A DNA stretch of 64,000 bases from Defluviitaleaceae bacterium (GTDB taxonomy: Bacteria > Bacillota > Clostridia > Lachnospirales > WQUN01). The notes under the pieces were generated by a model that was not told the origin of the DNA, did not search any database, and worked only from the letters and a program-made list of their open reading frames with translations. Every line of letters begins with the position of its first letter. Within the stretch, counting starts at the first letter, position 1. The position numbers and the translations under genes are program-made. The DNA is taken from NCBI GenBank assembly GCA_009781755.1, contig WQVD01000007.1:1-64000 (forward strand), read 5' to 3'. Below are positions 53,192 to 61,626 of this stretch, piece by piece.

Positions 53192-53236
53192 TTTCCAAAT
53201 TTACAATGATGAAACGGCATTGAAGGGATGAACACG

Positions 53237-54370
53237 ATGATTAGAATGTTATCGGCATACACGACAGAAATTGACGAAATTAATGACGCCTACGACGAGA
53301 TCATCAAACAAATCGACTTAAATAATTTAGACACGCACAGCGTTGGCATCCTGTATTGCCATCCCGAATTTGCAGAAAGCGGCGTGGCTACGGCCATTTG
53401 CGACCGCTTGCCGTTTGATGTAATTGGCATGACGGTTGCCGCGGTCGCCGGTAACGGATCGCTAGGTACATATGGGCTAAGCCTATGCGTACTGACCGGC
53501 AATGACATTTCATTCAAATCCATTTATACCGATCCATTCACCGCCGAGGACTTTGAGGCAAAAATTGACACCGCGTACCAACAAGCACGCGCGTCGATGG
53601 CCCAAGACCCGGCGTTTATTATTTCGTGCTTCCCCATGATGAACGAATTGATGGGGTATCGGATGTTGGACGCGATGGACAAGTCTTGCGCCGGGTTGCC
53701 GATATATGGCGGCGTATGCTACGGCATCAACTTTGGCAACGAGAAGAGCTGCACGCTGTTTAATAACCAATCTAGCCCCAACGCTATCGGCATGATTTTG
53801 GTCAACGGCAATGTACAACCCGAATTTAAAGCCATGGCGCTGCCCGACCGCTACACCCGCCACGACCGCGCCGTCATCACCGAATCGGAAGGCCCCATCC
53901 TGCGCAAAGTTAACGACATGCCCATGTTGGACTACTTATCAAGCGTCGGCTACACCGTACAAACGGGCGCACCCATCATGGTGTACTACGAGGGCAACGA
54001 CAAACCCATCGCACTCTCCATCTACATGACTTTCGAGGACGGCAGCATTTTGTGCGGCGGCGAGTGCCCCGTGGGTGCAGCCATCGCCTTGGGCGACATC
54101 AGCCGCGAAGTCGTGTTGGAAACTTCCAACGAATCCATCAAATACATCACCGAGGCACAAGGCAAGAACGCCGCCATCATCGTGCCTTGCTCTGTCCGTT
54201 ATTTCGCGTTGTATCCGGAGTCGGATGAGGAAATGCAGCTGACCGCCGACGCATTAAAAATCCCCTATATCATGGGTTATACCGGCGGGGAGTTGTGCCC
54301 CGTGGCCGATAAGAACGGCGTACTGCGTAACCGCTTCCATAACTTTACGTACACGTCCTGCTTGCTGTAG
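53237..54370 (+). CDS. FIST sensory domain protein
   Basis: FIST proteins are intracellular sensors, often paired with kinases or cyclases, that are thought to bind small ligands such as amino acids. The 377-residue protein has the FIST_N part (SVGILYCHPEF, LPFDVIGMTVAA) and a FIST_C part (LDYLSSVGYTV, LSIYMTFEDGSILCGGECPV). I chose the second ATG (53237), which has AAGGG 9 nt upstream; the first (53228) is too close to that site. Only 9 nt separate its stop from the hybrid kinase, so the two very probably form a sensor-kinase unit. Confidence 0.85.
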   Translation: MIRMLSAYTTEIDEINDAYDEIIKQIDLNNLDTHSVGILYCHPEFAESGVATAICDRLPFDVIGMTVAAVAGNGSLGTYGLSLCVLTGNDISFKSIYTDPFTAEDFEAKIDTAYQQARASMAQDPAFIISCFPMMNELMGYRMLDAMDKSCAGLPIYGGVCYGINFGNEKSCTLFNNQSSPNAIGMILVNGNVQPEFKAMALPDRYTRHDRAVITESEGPILRKVNDMPMLDYLSSVGYTVQTGAPIMVYYEGNDKPIALSIYMTFEDGSILCGGECPVGAAIALGDISREVVLETSNESIKYITEAQGKNAAIIVPCSVRYFALYPESDEEMQLTADALKIPYIMGYTGGELCPVADKNGVLRNRFHNFTYTSCLL

Positions 54371-54379
54371 GCATCCCCT

Positions 54380-56125
54380 GTGGACAACCACGCACTGCAT
54401 GAAAAACTAGCCTTATTGGAACAGCAAACCGCGCAGCAGCAAGCGCGGATTGTTGAATTGGAAAAAAGCGAACGCAAGCGAACGCGCGAATTTACGCGCT
54501 TACAAGAAGCCACGGAACGCGAAAAACTGCTTGCAAAAGCCACATTGGACGTAGCCACGGCACGCATGATTTCGTATCAAGAGCGGGATCGGTACATGCG
54601 CCTGTTATTGGCCGGCACCAACAGCATTATTATTTTTTTGGACAAAAACAACCGCATCGCTTATTGCTCGGACATTTTCCTCAAGAATGCCGGATTTGGC
54701 AACAATGATGCGGTTAGCGGGCGCCTGATTCAAGAATTGATGGGCTTATTAAAACCACAAACCTGGGTGGACACTTTTAATGTCGCCCTTTTTAATTCCA
54801 AGGAGTCGGGGTTGCCGCTGTCCATTGAAAGTGACGGCTTCGGCAACATGACCAAATTGCTACTTAGTTTTACCCCCATGATTAATAACCAAAATGAATA
54901 CGAAGGCATGATGTTATATTTCCACGATGTGACAGAGTTGGAATTGGCACGCTTGAAGGCCGAGCAAGCCAACCGCGCCAAAAGTATCTTCCTGTCCAAC
55001 ATGAGTCACGAAATGCGCACCCCGCTAAATGCAATTATAGGCATGACCGCCATCGGCCGCGCTTCTAAGGATTTGAAGCGCAAGAATTACGCATTCGACA
55101 AAGTGGATGACGCATCCAAGCATCTCTTGGGTGTCATCAATGAAGTTTTGGACATGTCCAAAATCGAGGCCAACAAGTTGGAGTTATCGTTGATCGATTT
55201 CCATTTTAAAACCATGCTGCACAGGGCATGCGATGTCATCAATATGCGCGCCGGTGAAAAACACTTAAACTTTTCCGTCAATATTGACCCTGCGATACCA
55301 TCGATTTTGTATGGAGACGACCAACGACTGGCGCAGGTTGTGGCCAACTTACTTAGCAATGCCGTCAAATTTACCCCTGCCAACGGCACCATCAATATGG
55401 ACGTAACCCTCCAAAAAGAAGACGATGACCTTTGCACCTTACAATTCGACATCACCGACACCGGCATTGGCATTGACCCAGAGCATCAAGAACGCCTCTT
55501 CCAACCCTTCCAACAGGCCGAAAGCAGCACCATGCGCAAATACGGCGGCACAGGGTTGGGGCTGGCCATATCCAAAAACATCATCACTATGATGGGCGGC
55601 GACATCTCGTTCACATCCACGCCCGGCATCGGCTCTACATTCACCTTCACGGTGCAAGCAAAACGCGTAGCGAACGACTCGCACCACAGCGATAAAAACA
55701 ACGAGGACACCGCCCTAACCGACGACATCCACGATATATTTAAGGGTTACGCCGTACTCATGGCCGAAGACGTGGAGATTAATTGCGAAATTGTCATGTC
55801 TCTACTGGAACCCACCGGCATTGCCATCGATTGTGCATACAACGGCGAGGAAGCGGTGCAAATGTTCACCGCCAACCCCGACAAGTACGACATCATCTTC
55901 ATGGACTTACAAATGCCTGTCATGGATGGCTACGAAGCCACCCGTTTGATCCGCAGCTTACCCGCCCCCAATGCGCAATCTATCCCCATCATCGCCATGA
56001 CCGCCAACGCCTTCCGCGAAGACGTAGAATCCTGCATGCAAGCCAACATGAATGCGCATATTAGTAAACCGTTGGATGTACAAGTTATTATTCAACGCCT
56101 GCGGGAGTTGCTGCCGGTAAGGTAA
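54380..56125 (+). CDS. Hybrid sensor histidine kinase/response regulator
   Basis: A 581-residue soluble kinase. An N-terminal coiled coil (1-65) is followed by a PAS domain (about 70-195, [17 protein letters not shown]), then HisKA with the phospho-acceptor His in [15 protein letters not shown], an ATPase domain ([28 protein letters not shown]) and a C-terminal receiver with Asp in [18 protein letters not shown]. No membrane helix is seen, so input should come from the PAS domain or the adjacent FIST protein. The start is GTG at 54380 without a clear ribosome site, 9 nt after the FIST gene. There is no output domain; the phosphate must go to another protein. Confidence 0.92.
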   Translation: MDNHALHEKLALLEQQTAQQQARIVELEKSERKRTREFTRLQEATEREKLLAKATLDVATARMISYQERDRYMRLLLAGTNSIIIFLDKNNRIAYCSDIFLKNAGFGNNDAVSGRLIQELMGLLKPQTWVDTFNVALFNSKESGLPLSIESDGFGNMTKLLLSFTPMINNQNEYEGMMLYFHDVTELELARLKAEQANRAKSIFLSNMSHEMRTPLNAIIGMTAIGRASKDLKRKNYAFDKVDDASKHLLGVINEVLDMSKIEANKLELSLIDFHFKTMLHRACDVINMRAGEKHLNFSVNIDPAIPSILYGDDQRLAQVVANLLSNAVKFTPANGTINMDVTLQKEDDDLCTLQFDITDTGIGIDPEHQERLFQPFQQAESSTMRKYGGTGLGLAISKNIITMMGGDISFTSTPGIGSTFTFTVQAKRVANDSHHSDKNNEDTALTDDIHDIFKGYAVLMAEDVEINCEIVMSLLEPTGIAIDCAYNGEEAVQMFTANPDKYDIIFMDLQMPVMDGYEATRLIRSLPAPNAQSIPIIAMTANAFREDVESCMQANMNAHISKPLDVQVIIQRLRELLPVR

Positions 56126-56152
56126 CTTACCATTGAATAAAATATAAAGATC

Positions 56153-56186
56153 AAAAAGGTCGTTTTGTAAATCAAACGACCTTTTT
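56153..56186 (+). terminator. Terminator after the hybrid kinase
   Basis: Perfect 13-bp stem (arm AAAAAGGTCGTTT) with an 8-nt loop and a T run. Confidence 0.9.
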
Positions 56187-56189
56187 AAC

Positions 56190-56490
56190 TGTCACAAATT
56201 TTCGAAAACTAGCTAATCGGGTTGCAACACTGTCTCGCGCGTGAATATATAACAGTACGGGCATCCCCCCTTCGTAACAGGGCACGGAGTGGTGCGGGTG
56301 GTACTTGGGTGGTGCAGGTGTTGCATACAACCCACGCAGGGAACTGATGAGCGTAGTGGCGCGGCGGAGTGAACACACTACCGAAGAAATGCATCTTCTT
56401 TCCGGCTAATCGACGCTGAGTGCCTTTCGTTGATTGCTATTGCATTGTACAACGGGTTTTTGGACAAAACTCATGGCATTTTTTAAGATT
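56190..56490. other. Intergenic stretch without a recognisable gene
   Basis: Minus-strand frames of 60-68 codons exist here, but they lack ribosome sites and resemble no family I know. G+C falls sharply after about 56430. Confidence 0.5.
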
Positions 56491-56492
56491 TT

Positions 56493-56570
56493 ACATATAT
56501 CGTCACAGAATAATTATTTATCGTTTAACGATATATTATTATTGACATTCGTTTTGCATGAATATACAAT
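56493..56570 (+). promoter_or_regulatory. Promoter and operator-like palindrome of the DUF2975/YozG operon
   Basis: TTGACA at 56542-56547, 17 bp, TACAAT at 56565-56570. Just upstream, TATCGTT and AACGATA form a 15-bp palindrome (56519-56533), and a further ATATATCGT lies at about 56495. The encoded XRE protein is the natural candidate to bind these sites. Confidence 0.65.
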
Positions 56571-56632
56571 ACCCTTAATCACAGGGTCAGCCATGCGCAG
56601 GGCTTGATTCCGGATATATTGAGGAGGGTTAT

Positions 56633-57097
56633 ATGAAAACACCTGTTTATAGCCGTATTTTGTTGTATGCATTGTATTTGGCGTTTGTGGGGGGTGCGGT
56701 TATCGCGCTTACATTACCTTGGGGGTTGGATTTTTATGCGCGTATATTTCGCGGGGCGGCGGCTTTGGTGCCGGCGTATCGGGCGTTTATCCAACCGTTT
56801 TTGATGGCGGTGGCGGTACCGGGCTTGTGGATATTGGTTGAAATGATATGTATGCTGCGCTCCATTAATGGCGCAGCCGGGCCTTTTGTAGCGCGCAATG
56901 TACGTGCGTTGTACCGCATTGGCGGGTTGTTGTTTTTGCTGGCGGCGGCATTTTTGTTTAAATGCTTCTTCTTTATGACGTTTCTGACGCTTTTGGGCAT
57001 GTTGTTTTTTATCGGCAGTGGTTTGTTTGCCTTCACGTTTGCCGCGTTGATACGCCAATCCATCGTTTTCCGTGAAGAAAACGATTTGACGATTTAG
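56633..57097 (+). CDS. DUF2975 membrane protein
   Basis: A 154-residue protein with four membrane helices, matching the DUF2975 family, which is usually encoded next to a YozG-type XRE regulator, as here. The function is unknown; such pairs are thought to be membrane sensor-regulator units. GAGGAGGG lies about 4 nt before ATG. The stop is 10 nt before the regulator gene. Confidence 0.82.
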   Translation: MKTPVYSRILLYALYLAFVGGAVIALTLPWGLDFYARIFRGAAALVPAYRAFIQPFLMAVAVPGLWILVEMICMLRSINGAAGPFVARNVRALYRIGGLLFLLAAAFLFKCFFFMTFLTLLGMLFFIGSGLFAFTFAALIRQSIVFREENDLTI

Positions 57098-57107
57098 GGA
57101 GGCTGCC

Positions 57108-57326
57108 ATGATTATTATTAATTTGGATGTCATGATGGCCAAGCGTAAAATCGGGTTGGCAGAATTGGCCGAACGCATCGACTTAACCCAAGCGAACTTA
57201 TCGATTTTGAAGAATGGGAAAGGCAAGGCCATCCGCTTTGCTACATTGGACCGATTGTGCCGCGCGTTGGATTGCCAACCGGGCGATATTTTGGAATATG
57301 CAAATACAGGGGAGGGCGCGATATGA
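57108..57326 (+). CDS. YozG-type XRE transcriptional regulator
   Basis: A 72-residue single helix-turn-helix protein (AELAERIDLTQANLSILKNG, AIRFATLDRLCRALDCQPGD), matching the YozG subfamily. GGGAGG lies before ATG. It is coupled to the DUF4173 gene by an ATGA overlap. It probably autoregulates the operon through the palindrome at 56519. Confidence 0.9.
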   Translation: MIIINLDVMMAKRKIGLAELAERIDLTQANLSILKNGKGKAIRFATLDRLCRALDCQPGDILEYANTGEGAI

Positions 57327-58627
57327 ACGGCAACGCAAACGGCGGCTACCCCTTGCAGCCACAACCTATAAATACAAGCGAGCCACATGTGCCCGCTGCT
57401 CGTGCACCCCTTGGCACAGCAGAGAAAATTTTGTTACCCACTGTATTGCTTATCGCGTTTTTATTTGAACGGCTTTTATTTGGCGCTATATTTCGTTATG
57501 GGTCGGCGTTTCATGTGTATATGGCACACGGTGTGTTTTGGCTGTGTTATTTGGCCGCTCTTTATGCGTATTTTTGGCAGCGGCTCAAGCGTGATTGGTT
57601 GCTTTGGATTGTATCGGCATGTGTGGTTGCGTTGGTGGTATGGAACTTTGCGCATCCGACCCTGCACGTTAATGAAAACTACCGCATCATTTCGGCATTG
57701 GTCATCCCCGGTGTGTTGATGGCGCATGCAGTGTGGATGGCGGCCGGATACACCTTAAAATCGGCAGAGGGCATGGCCGTATCGTGGTTGGCGGGTTGGT
57801 TTGTGCTGCCGTTTTCTAAATTAACGGTATTCTTTTACAGCATCGGCACGTTATTTTCGCAACGCTCGACTCCTACGGTGAAGAAGGCGATGTTGGGTGT
57901 GGTTATCGCAGTGCCGATGTTGTTGGTCATTGTGCCGTTATTGATGGGAGCGGATCAGGTCTTTGCCCATTTTGTACGCAGTGTGTTTAGCAATTTCAGC
58001 GTGGGGTTATTTATCTTCCGCGTGATATTGATTGCGGTTGTTTCCGCGTTGTTCTTTTCATTTTTGTGGAATGTGGGATACGGCGGGCACCGTACTTTTG
58101 CCTTACCCGCACAAGCGCGTGTTGACCGTGTCGTGTCTTATGTGGTGCTGGGCAGTATTTCGATGGTGTATGTGGCGTTTTGTATCGTGCAATTTACGTT
58201 CTTGTTTGCGCGTGCGGGATTGCCGCAAGGTATGACCTATGCCGAATACGCTCGGCAGGGCTTCGCTCAAACAGTGGCCGTATGCGCCATCAATTTAATT
58301 ATATTCGCTATCTTTCTTCGCCTGGGCGAAAAAGGGCGCACGTTAAAAGTACTGCTTTTGGGATTGCTGACGCTTACGGCCATCATGCTGATTTCGGGTG
58401 CAACGCGGTTGCATTTGTACATTGCCACTTACGGTTTAACTTGGTTACGTTTGTTATCCGCATGGTTTATGGTATATGTTGCAACGGTCATCGGGTTGTG
58501 CGCCGTGCGTTTACTTTCAAAAAGGAACCTTCCCGTACTTGCCATAGGTGCGTTAATTTTGTTGGTATGGTTTGTGATACTGGGTTGGTTAAATCCGGAT
58601 GCGTTTGTGGCTTGGTATAACGGATGA
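57323..58627 (+). CDS. DUF4173 family membrane protein
   Basis: A 434-residue protein with a short Pro-rich cytoplasmic start and about 11 hydrophobic segments. FLWNVGYGG and MTYAEYARQGFAQTVAVCAI are typical of the DUF4153/DUF4173 families, whose role is unknown. It shares the ATGA overlap with the YozG-type gene, so the operon is DUF2975-YozG-DUF4173. The start at 57323 is set by GGGGAGGG upstream. A further promoter in its last codons drives the helicase gene. Confidence 0.8.
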   Translation: MNGNANGGYPLQPQPINTSEPHVPAARAPLGTAEKILLPTVLLIAFLFERLLFGAIFRYGSAFHVYMAHGVFWLCYLAALYAYFWQRLKRDWLLWIVSACVVALVVWNFAHPTLHVNENYRIISALVIPGVLMAHAVWMAAGYTLKSAEGMAVSWLAGWFVLPFSKLTVFFYSIGTLFSQRSTPTVKKAMLGVVIAVPMLLVIVPLLMGADQVFAHFVRSVFSNFSVGLFIFRVILIAVVSALFFSFLWNVGYGGHRTFALPAQARVDRVVSYVVLGSISMVYVAFCIVQFTFLFARAGLPQGMTYAEYARQGFAQTVAVCAINLIIFAIFLRLGEKGRTLKVLLLGLLTLTAIMLISGATRLHLYIATYGLTWLRLLSAWFMVYVATVIGLCAVRLLSKRNLPVLAIGALILLVWFVILGWLNPDAFVAWYNG

Positions 58628-58633
58628 TATAAT
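58605..58633 (+). promoter_or_regulatory. Promoter of the UvrD-like gene, leaderless
   Basis: TTGTGG, 17 bp, TATAAT at 58628-58633 with TG one base before it. The -10 box ends 5 nt before the ATG and there is no ribosome site, so the mRNA would start at the initiation codon. Confidence 0.65.
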
Positions 58634-58638
58634 GCACC

Positions 58639-60480
58639 ATGCAAAAAACGAATCTAAACGCGGCGCAGCAAACCGCCGCATTACATATTAATGGCCCCAT
58701 GATGGTACTGGCCGGCCCCGGCAGCGGCAAAACCGCTACGCTGGTAGCGCGGGCGGTGCATTTGGTGCAAGCGGGGATACCGCCGTCCGACATTTTAGTT
58801 ATTGCGTATTCCCGCGCGGCGGCTACGGAAATGAAGGGGCGTTTCGCCTCGCGGTTTACAACAGAAGGTTTGGACGTGCCGTCGGTTACGTTTGGCACGT
58901 TCCATTCGGTCTTTTATCGGATGCTGCGCGAGCATAACGCAGATAATGAGCAAATCATCCCCGAGGGCGAACGCCGCAACTTCGTGCGGTTATGTTTGGA
59001 AAAGCGCGAATATGAAGCCGACAATGATTTACTATCCGCTGTATTAAATGAAATGTCATTGATCCGCAACGAATTATTTGAACCGGCGTACTACCACGCC
59101 ACATCCATCGGCAACACAGATTTTCATGTCATTTGCGAACAGTACGAAGCATACAAAGTCAGCAAGCGATTTATCGACTTTGACGATATGCTGTGCCGCA
59201 CCCACACGCTGTTTAAAACCGATGCGAAGTTTTTACAACGTTGGCGCAATCGCTATACCCATATCATGATTGACGAGTTCCAAGACATTAACCGCGTGCA
59301 GTATGAAAACGTGCGCCTGCTGGCAGCGCCGTTGAATAATTTATTCATCGTGGGTGACGACGACCAAAGCATATACCGATTCCGCGGGTCACGGCCGGAA
59401 TTTTTACTGCACTTTCCGCAGGATTTCCCGGGGACGCAACAAGTGACGCTGGCCGTCAATTACCGCTCCACCGACCCCATCATCCGCTTCGCCAATGCCG
59501 TCGTAGCCGAAAATGAACACCGCTACCCCAAGGACATCATCGGTACCGACCGCAACGGCCCCACCCCCACCGTACTAACCGCACAAGACCAAAACGAGGA
59601 AGCCACAAAAATCGGCGAGCGCATCCGCAAGTTGATACGCAGCGGCACCAACCCGGACGAAATTTGCATCGCATTCCGATTAAACATGCAAGCCCGTGCA
59701 TTTGCTGACGCGTTCCTGCATCAAAACATCCCCTACCGCACGCGGGACGAAATGCCCATCCTGTACGAACATTGGCTGGCCGAGGACATCTTTGCTTACC
59801 TGCGGCTGGGCTTGCGCGTACAATATGACGGTTTTAACCCCGACGCCGCGCGCATCGCCAACAAACCCTACCGCTTCATTTCCAAGGCCTTCCTCGAAGC
59901 TTGCCGCAAACACGAGCGCGACCCGTTGGAGGCCTACCCCTACGACAAATCGCTGCATATTTCGCAAAAAACACGGTTGGAAGAATTACAAACCCACATC
60001 AAGCAACTGCGGGGCAAAAATTCCGTTGACGCAATCCGCTACATCCGCCGGTTTATCGGTTATAATGAACACATCAACGATCATTGTAACTACCGAAAAC
60101 TAGACCCCACCGGGCTACACGAACTGGCCAATGAATTACAAGAAGCTGCCAAAGCCCACCCCGACCCCGCCGACTTTTTGGCTTTTGCGGACGCTGCCAT
60201 CGCCGCCAAATCACAAGACGCACCCACGGGGCCATGCGTGACCCTCACCACTTTGCATTCCGCCAAGGGGTTAGAATTCAGGCATGTGTTTATCGCGGGC
60301 GTGGTGGAAGATATCCTGCCGCACATCCGCTCCAAGACCCCCGCAGAAATTGAAGAAGAACGTCGCCTCTTATATGTAGGCATCACCCGCGCCAAGCACG
60401 AATTATTCCTGTCCGTGCCCAAGACGCGTTATGATAAAATCACCGAGCCATCAAGATTCATCAAAAACTTCCGGGAGTGA
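58639..60480 (+). CDS. UvrD/PcrA-like superfamily 1 DNA helicase
   Basis: A 613-residue ATP-dependent 3'-5' helicase. Motif I is GPGSGKTATL, motif II DEFQDINRVQYE, motif III GDDDQSIYRFRGS, motif IV NYRSTDPIIRFA, motif V TLHSAKGLEFRHVFI and motif VI RRLLYVGITRAK: all helicase motifs are complete. It is shorter than UvrD/PcrA (about 720) mainly in the second half, so it belongs to the short UvrD-like group of Bacillota. It is preceded by a strong promoter with the -10 box 5 nt before ATG. Role in repair or in plasmid/phage handling cannot be told apart. Confidence 0.9.
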   Translation: MQKTNLNAAQQTAALHINGPMMVLAGPGSGKTATLVARAVHLVQAGIPPSDILVIAYSRAAATEMKGRFASRFTTEGLDVPSVTFGTFHSVFYRMLREHNADNEQIIPEGERRNFVRLCLEKREYEADNDLLSAVLNEMSLIRNELFEPAYYHATSIGNTDFHVICEQYEAYKVSKRFIDFDDMLCRTHTLFKTDAKFLQRWRNRYTHIMIDEFQDINRVQYENVRLLAAPLNNLFIVGDDDQSIYRFRGSRPEFLLHFPQDFPGTQQVTLAVNYRSTDPIIRFANAVVAENEHRYPKDIIGTDRNGPTPTVLTAQDQNEEATKIGERIRKLIRSGTNPDEICIAFRLNMQARAFADAFLHQNIPYRTRDEMPILYEHWLAEDIFAYLRLGLRVQYDGFNPDAARIANKPYRFISKAFLEACRKHERDPLEAYPYDKSLHISQKTRLEELQTHIKQLRGKNSVDAIRYIRRFIGYNEHINDHCNYRKLDPTGLHELANELQEAAKAHPDPADFLAFADAAIAAKSQDAPTGPCVTLTTLHSAKGLEFRHVFIAGVVEDILPHIRSKTPAEIEEERRLLYVGITRAKHELFLSVPKTRYDKITEPSRFIKNFRE

Positions 60481-60485
60481 TTCAC

Positions 60486-60590
60486 ATGAGAAAGTTCTTT
60501 CGCAAGCACAAACAAAAACTGGCGTTAATTATCGTAATTATCATCGTGCTGGCCATGATTGCCGGGCCGATTGCCTTGTTTTTCATGTAG
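60486..60590 (+). CDS. Small single-helix membrane protein
   Basis: A 34-residue protein: a basic start (MRKFFRKHKQK) and one hydrophobic helix (LALIIVIIIVLAMIAG). GGGAG is 8 nt before ATG. It follows the helicase by 5 nt and precedes the YhhN gene by 10 nt. Similar small proteins are common in Clostridia; function unknown. Confidence 0.6.
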   Translation: MRKFFRKHKQKLALIIVIIIVLAMIAGPIALFFM

Positions 60591-60600
60591 CACATAAAAC

Positions 60601-61209
60601 ATGGACTTTGTACAACCGACACAAAACACTTTTTATGACATAAAATTTATTTTTGTTGTCGTTTGTTTTTTTGTTGCTTTGGGGTCGTATTTCTTGAGCC
60701 GAGACAAGCGCAGTTGGGCTTGGCTGGTGGGGGGTATGGCCTTTACTGTGGCGGCAGATTTCTTTTTGGTTTTGCAAAATGCGCATGTACCGGGGGTTGC
60801 GGTTTTTTGCTTCACGCATGTGTGCTACGCATTGCGGGCGCAACGCAATGACGGAAAATTTACACGCCGGTTTTATTTATTTGTATTTACCGTTGCGACG
60901 GTGACAGTAGCGGTGTTGCTAGTGTTGGACAGCATCTTCGCGCTGGTGGGTATGTATGCCGCGCTGTTTATGGTTAACCTGTACGTAAATTTCAGGTACC
61001 GCCGCACCAATAAGAACGGCACTTTTATTTTTGTCGCGCTGGTGCTATTCGCCTTGTGCGATATGGCGGTCATGTTGTTTAATGTGCCGAATTACTTGGG
61101 TGTGATGCCCGCACTGGAACATGTTTATCCCTTCATTTGGATTTTCTACCTACCCGCGCAGGCGATGCTGGCAGTCAGTGCCATACATCTCTTTCAAAAA
61201 GAAAGATAG
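60601..61209 (+). CDS. YhhN family membrane protein
   Basis: A 202-residue protein with about seven membrane helices. WAWLVGGMAFTVAADFFLVL is the family signature; members include the eukaryotic lysoplasmalogenase TMEM86. The bacterial role is not established. No ribosome site is seen, so translation probably depends on the upstream small gene. It ends 11 nt before the DUF1836 gene. Confidence 0.8.
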   Translation: MDFVQPTQNTFYDIKFIFVVVCFFVALGSYFLSRDKRSWAWLVGGMAFTVAADFFLVLQNAHVPGVAVFCFTHVCYALRAQRNDGKFTRRFYLFVFTVATVTVAVLLVLDSIFALVGMYAALFMVNLYVNFRYRRTNKNGTFIFVALVLFALCDMAVMLFNVPNYLGVMPALEHVYPFIWIFYLPAQAMLAVSAIHLFQKER

Positions 61210-61220
61210 GAGGAACCACC

Positions 61221-61616
61221 GTGCCCGCACATGACCCGCTACACGACATCCACCATTACAGCCCCACCTTCACCATCAAACAATTGCTCACTTTTTGCGA
61301 GCGCAAATCGTTACCCATTACCCGCGCCATGGTGCAAAATTACATACGTGAGGGTTTACTTCCCTCCCCCGACGGGCGCTTCTACACGCACAAACACCTA
61401 GCCGCCTTGGTACTGATCCATCGGCTCAAACGCATCTACGACATACCGTCCATCAAAAAAGCCCTGCAACCATACATGGATGGCGAGGGCTTGCCGTTGG
61501 AAAAATACACGCAACTGTCCGCGGCGTTGGATGCGGCTTGTACACAGTGGAATGAGCAAGTTATATTTGCCTTTGGTGATGTATTGCGGCTTACGACCGA
61601 TCGCCAACTTGATTAA
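61221..61616 (+). CDS. DUF1836 domain protein
   Basis: A 131-residue protein, mainly the DUF1836 helix-turn-helix (ITRAMVQNYIREGLLPSPDG, then THKHLAALVLIHRLKRIYDI), a MerR-like DNA-binding fold common in Bacillota. The start is GTG at 61221 with AGGAGG upstream. It follows the YhhN gene directly and is the last gene of this run. Likely a regulator; target unknown. Confidence 0.85.
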   Translation: MPAHDPLHDIHHYSPTFTIKQLLTFCERKSLPITRAMVQNYIREGLLPSPDGRFYTHKHLAALVLIHRLKRIYDIPSIKKALQPYMDGEGLPLEKYTQLSAALDAACTQWNEQVIFAFGDVLRLTTDRQLD

Positions 61617-61626
61617 CTAGACAGTA

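Noticed and set aside
56209-56394. Minus-strand frames that might encode a small protein
   Set aside because: No ribosome site, no recognisable family, and composition typical of a non-coding stretch after a terminator.
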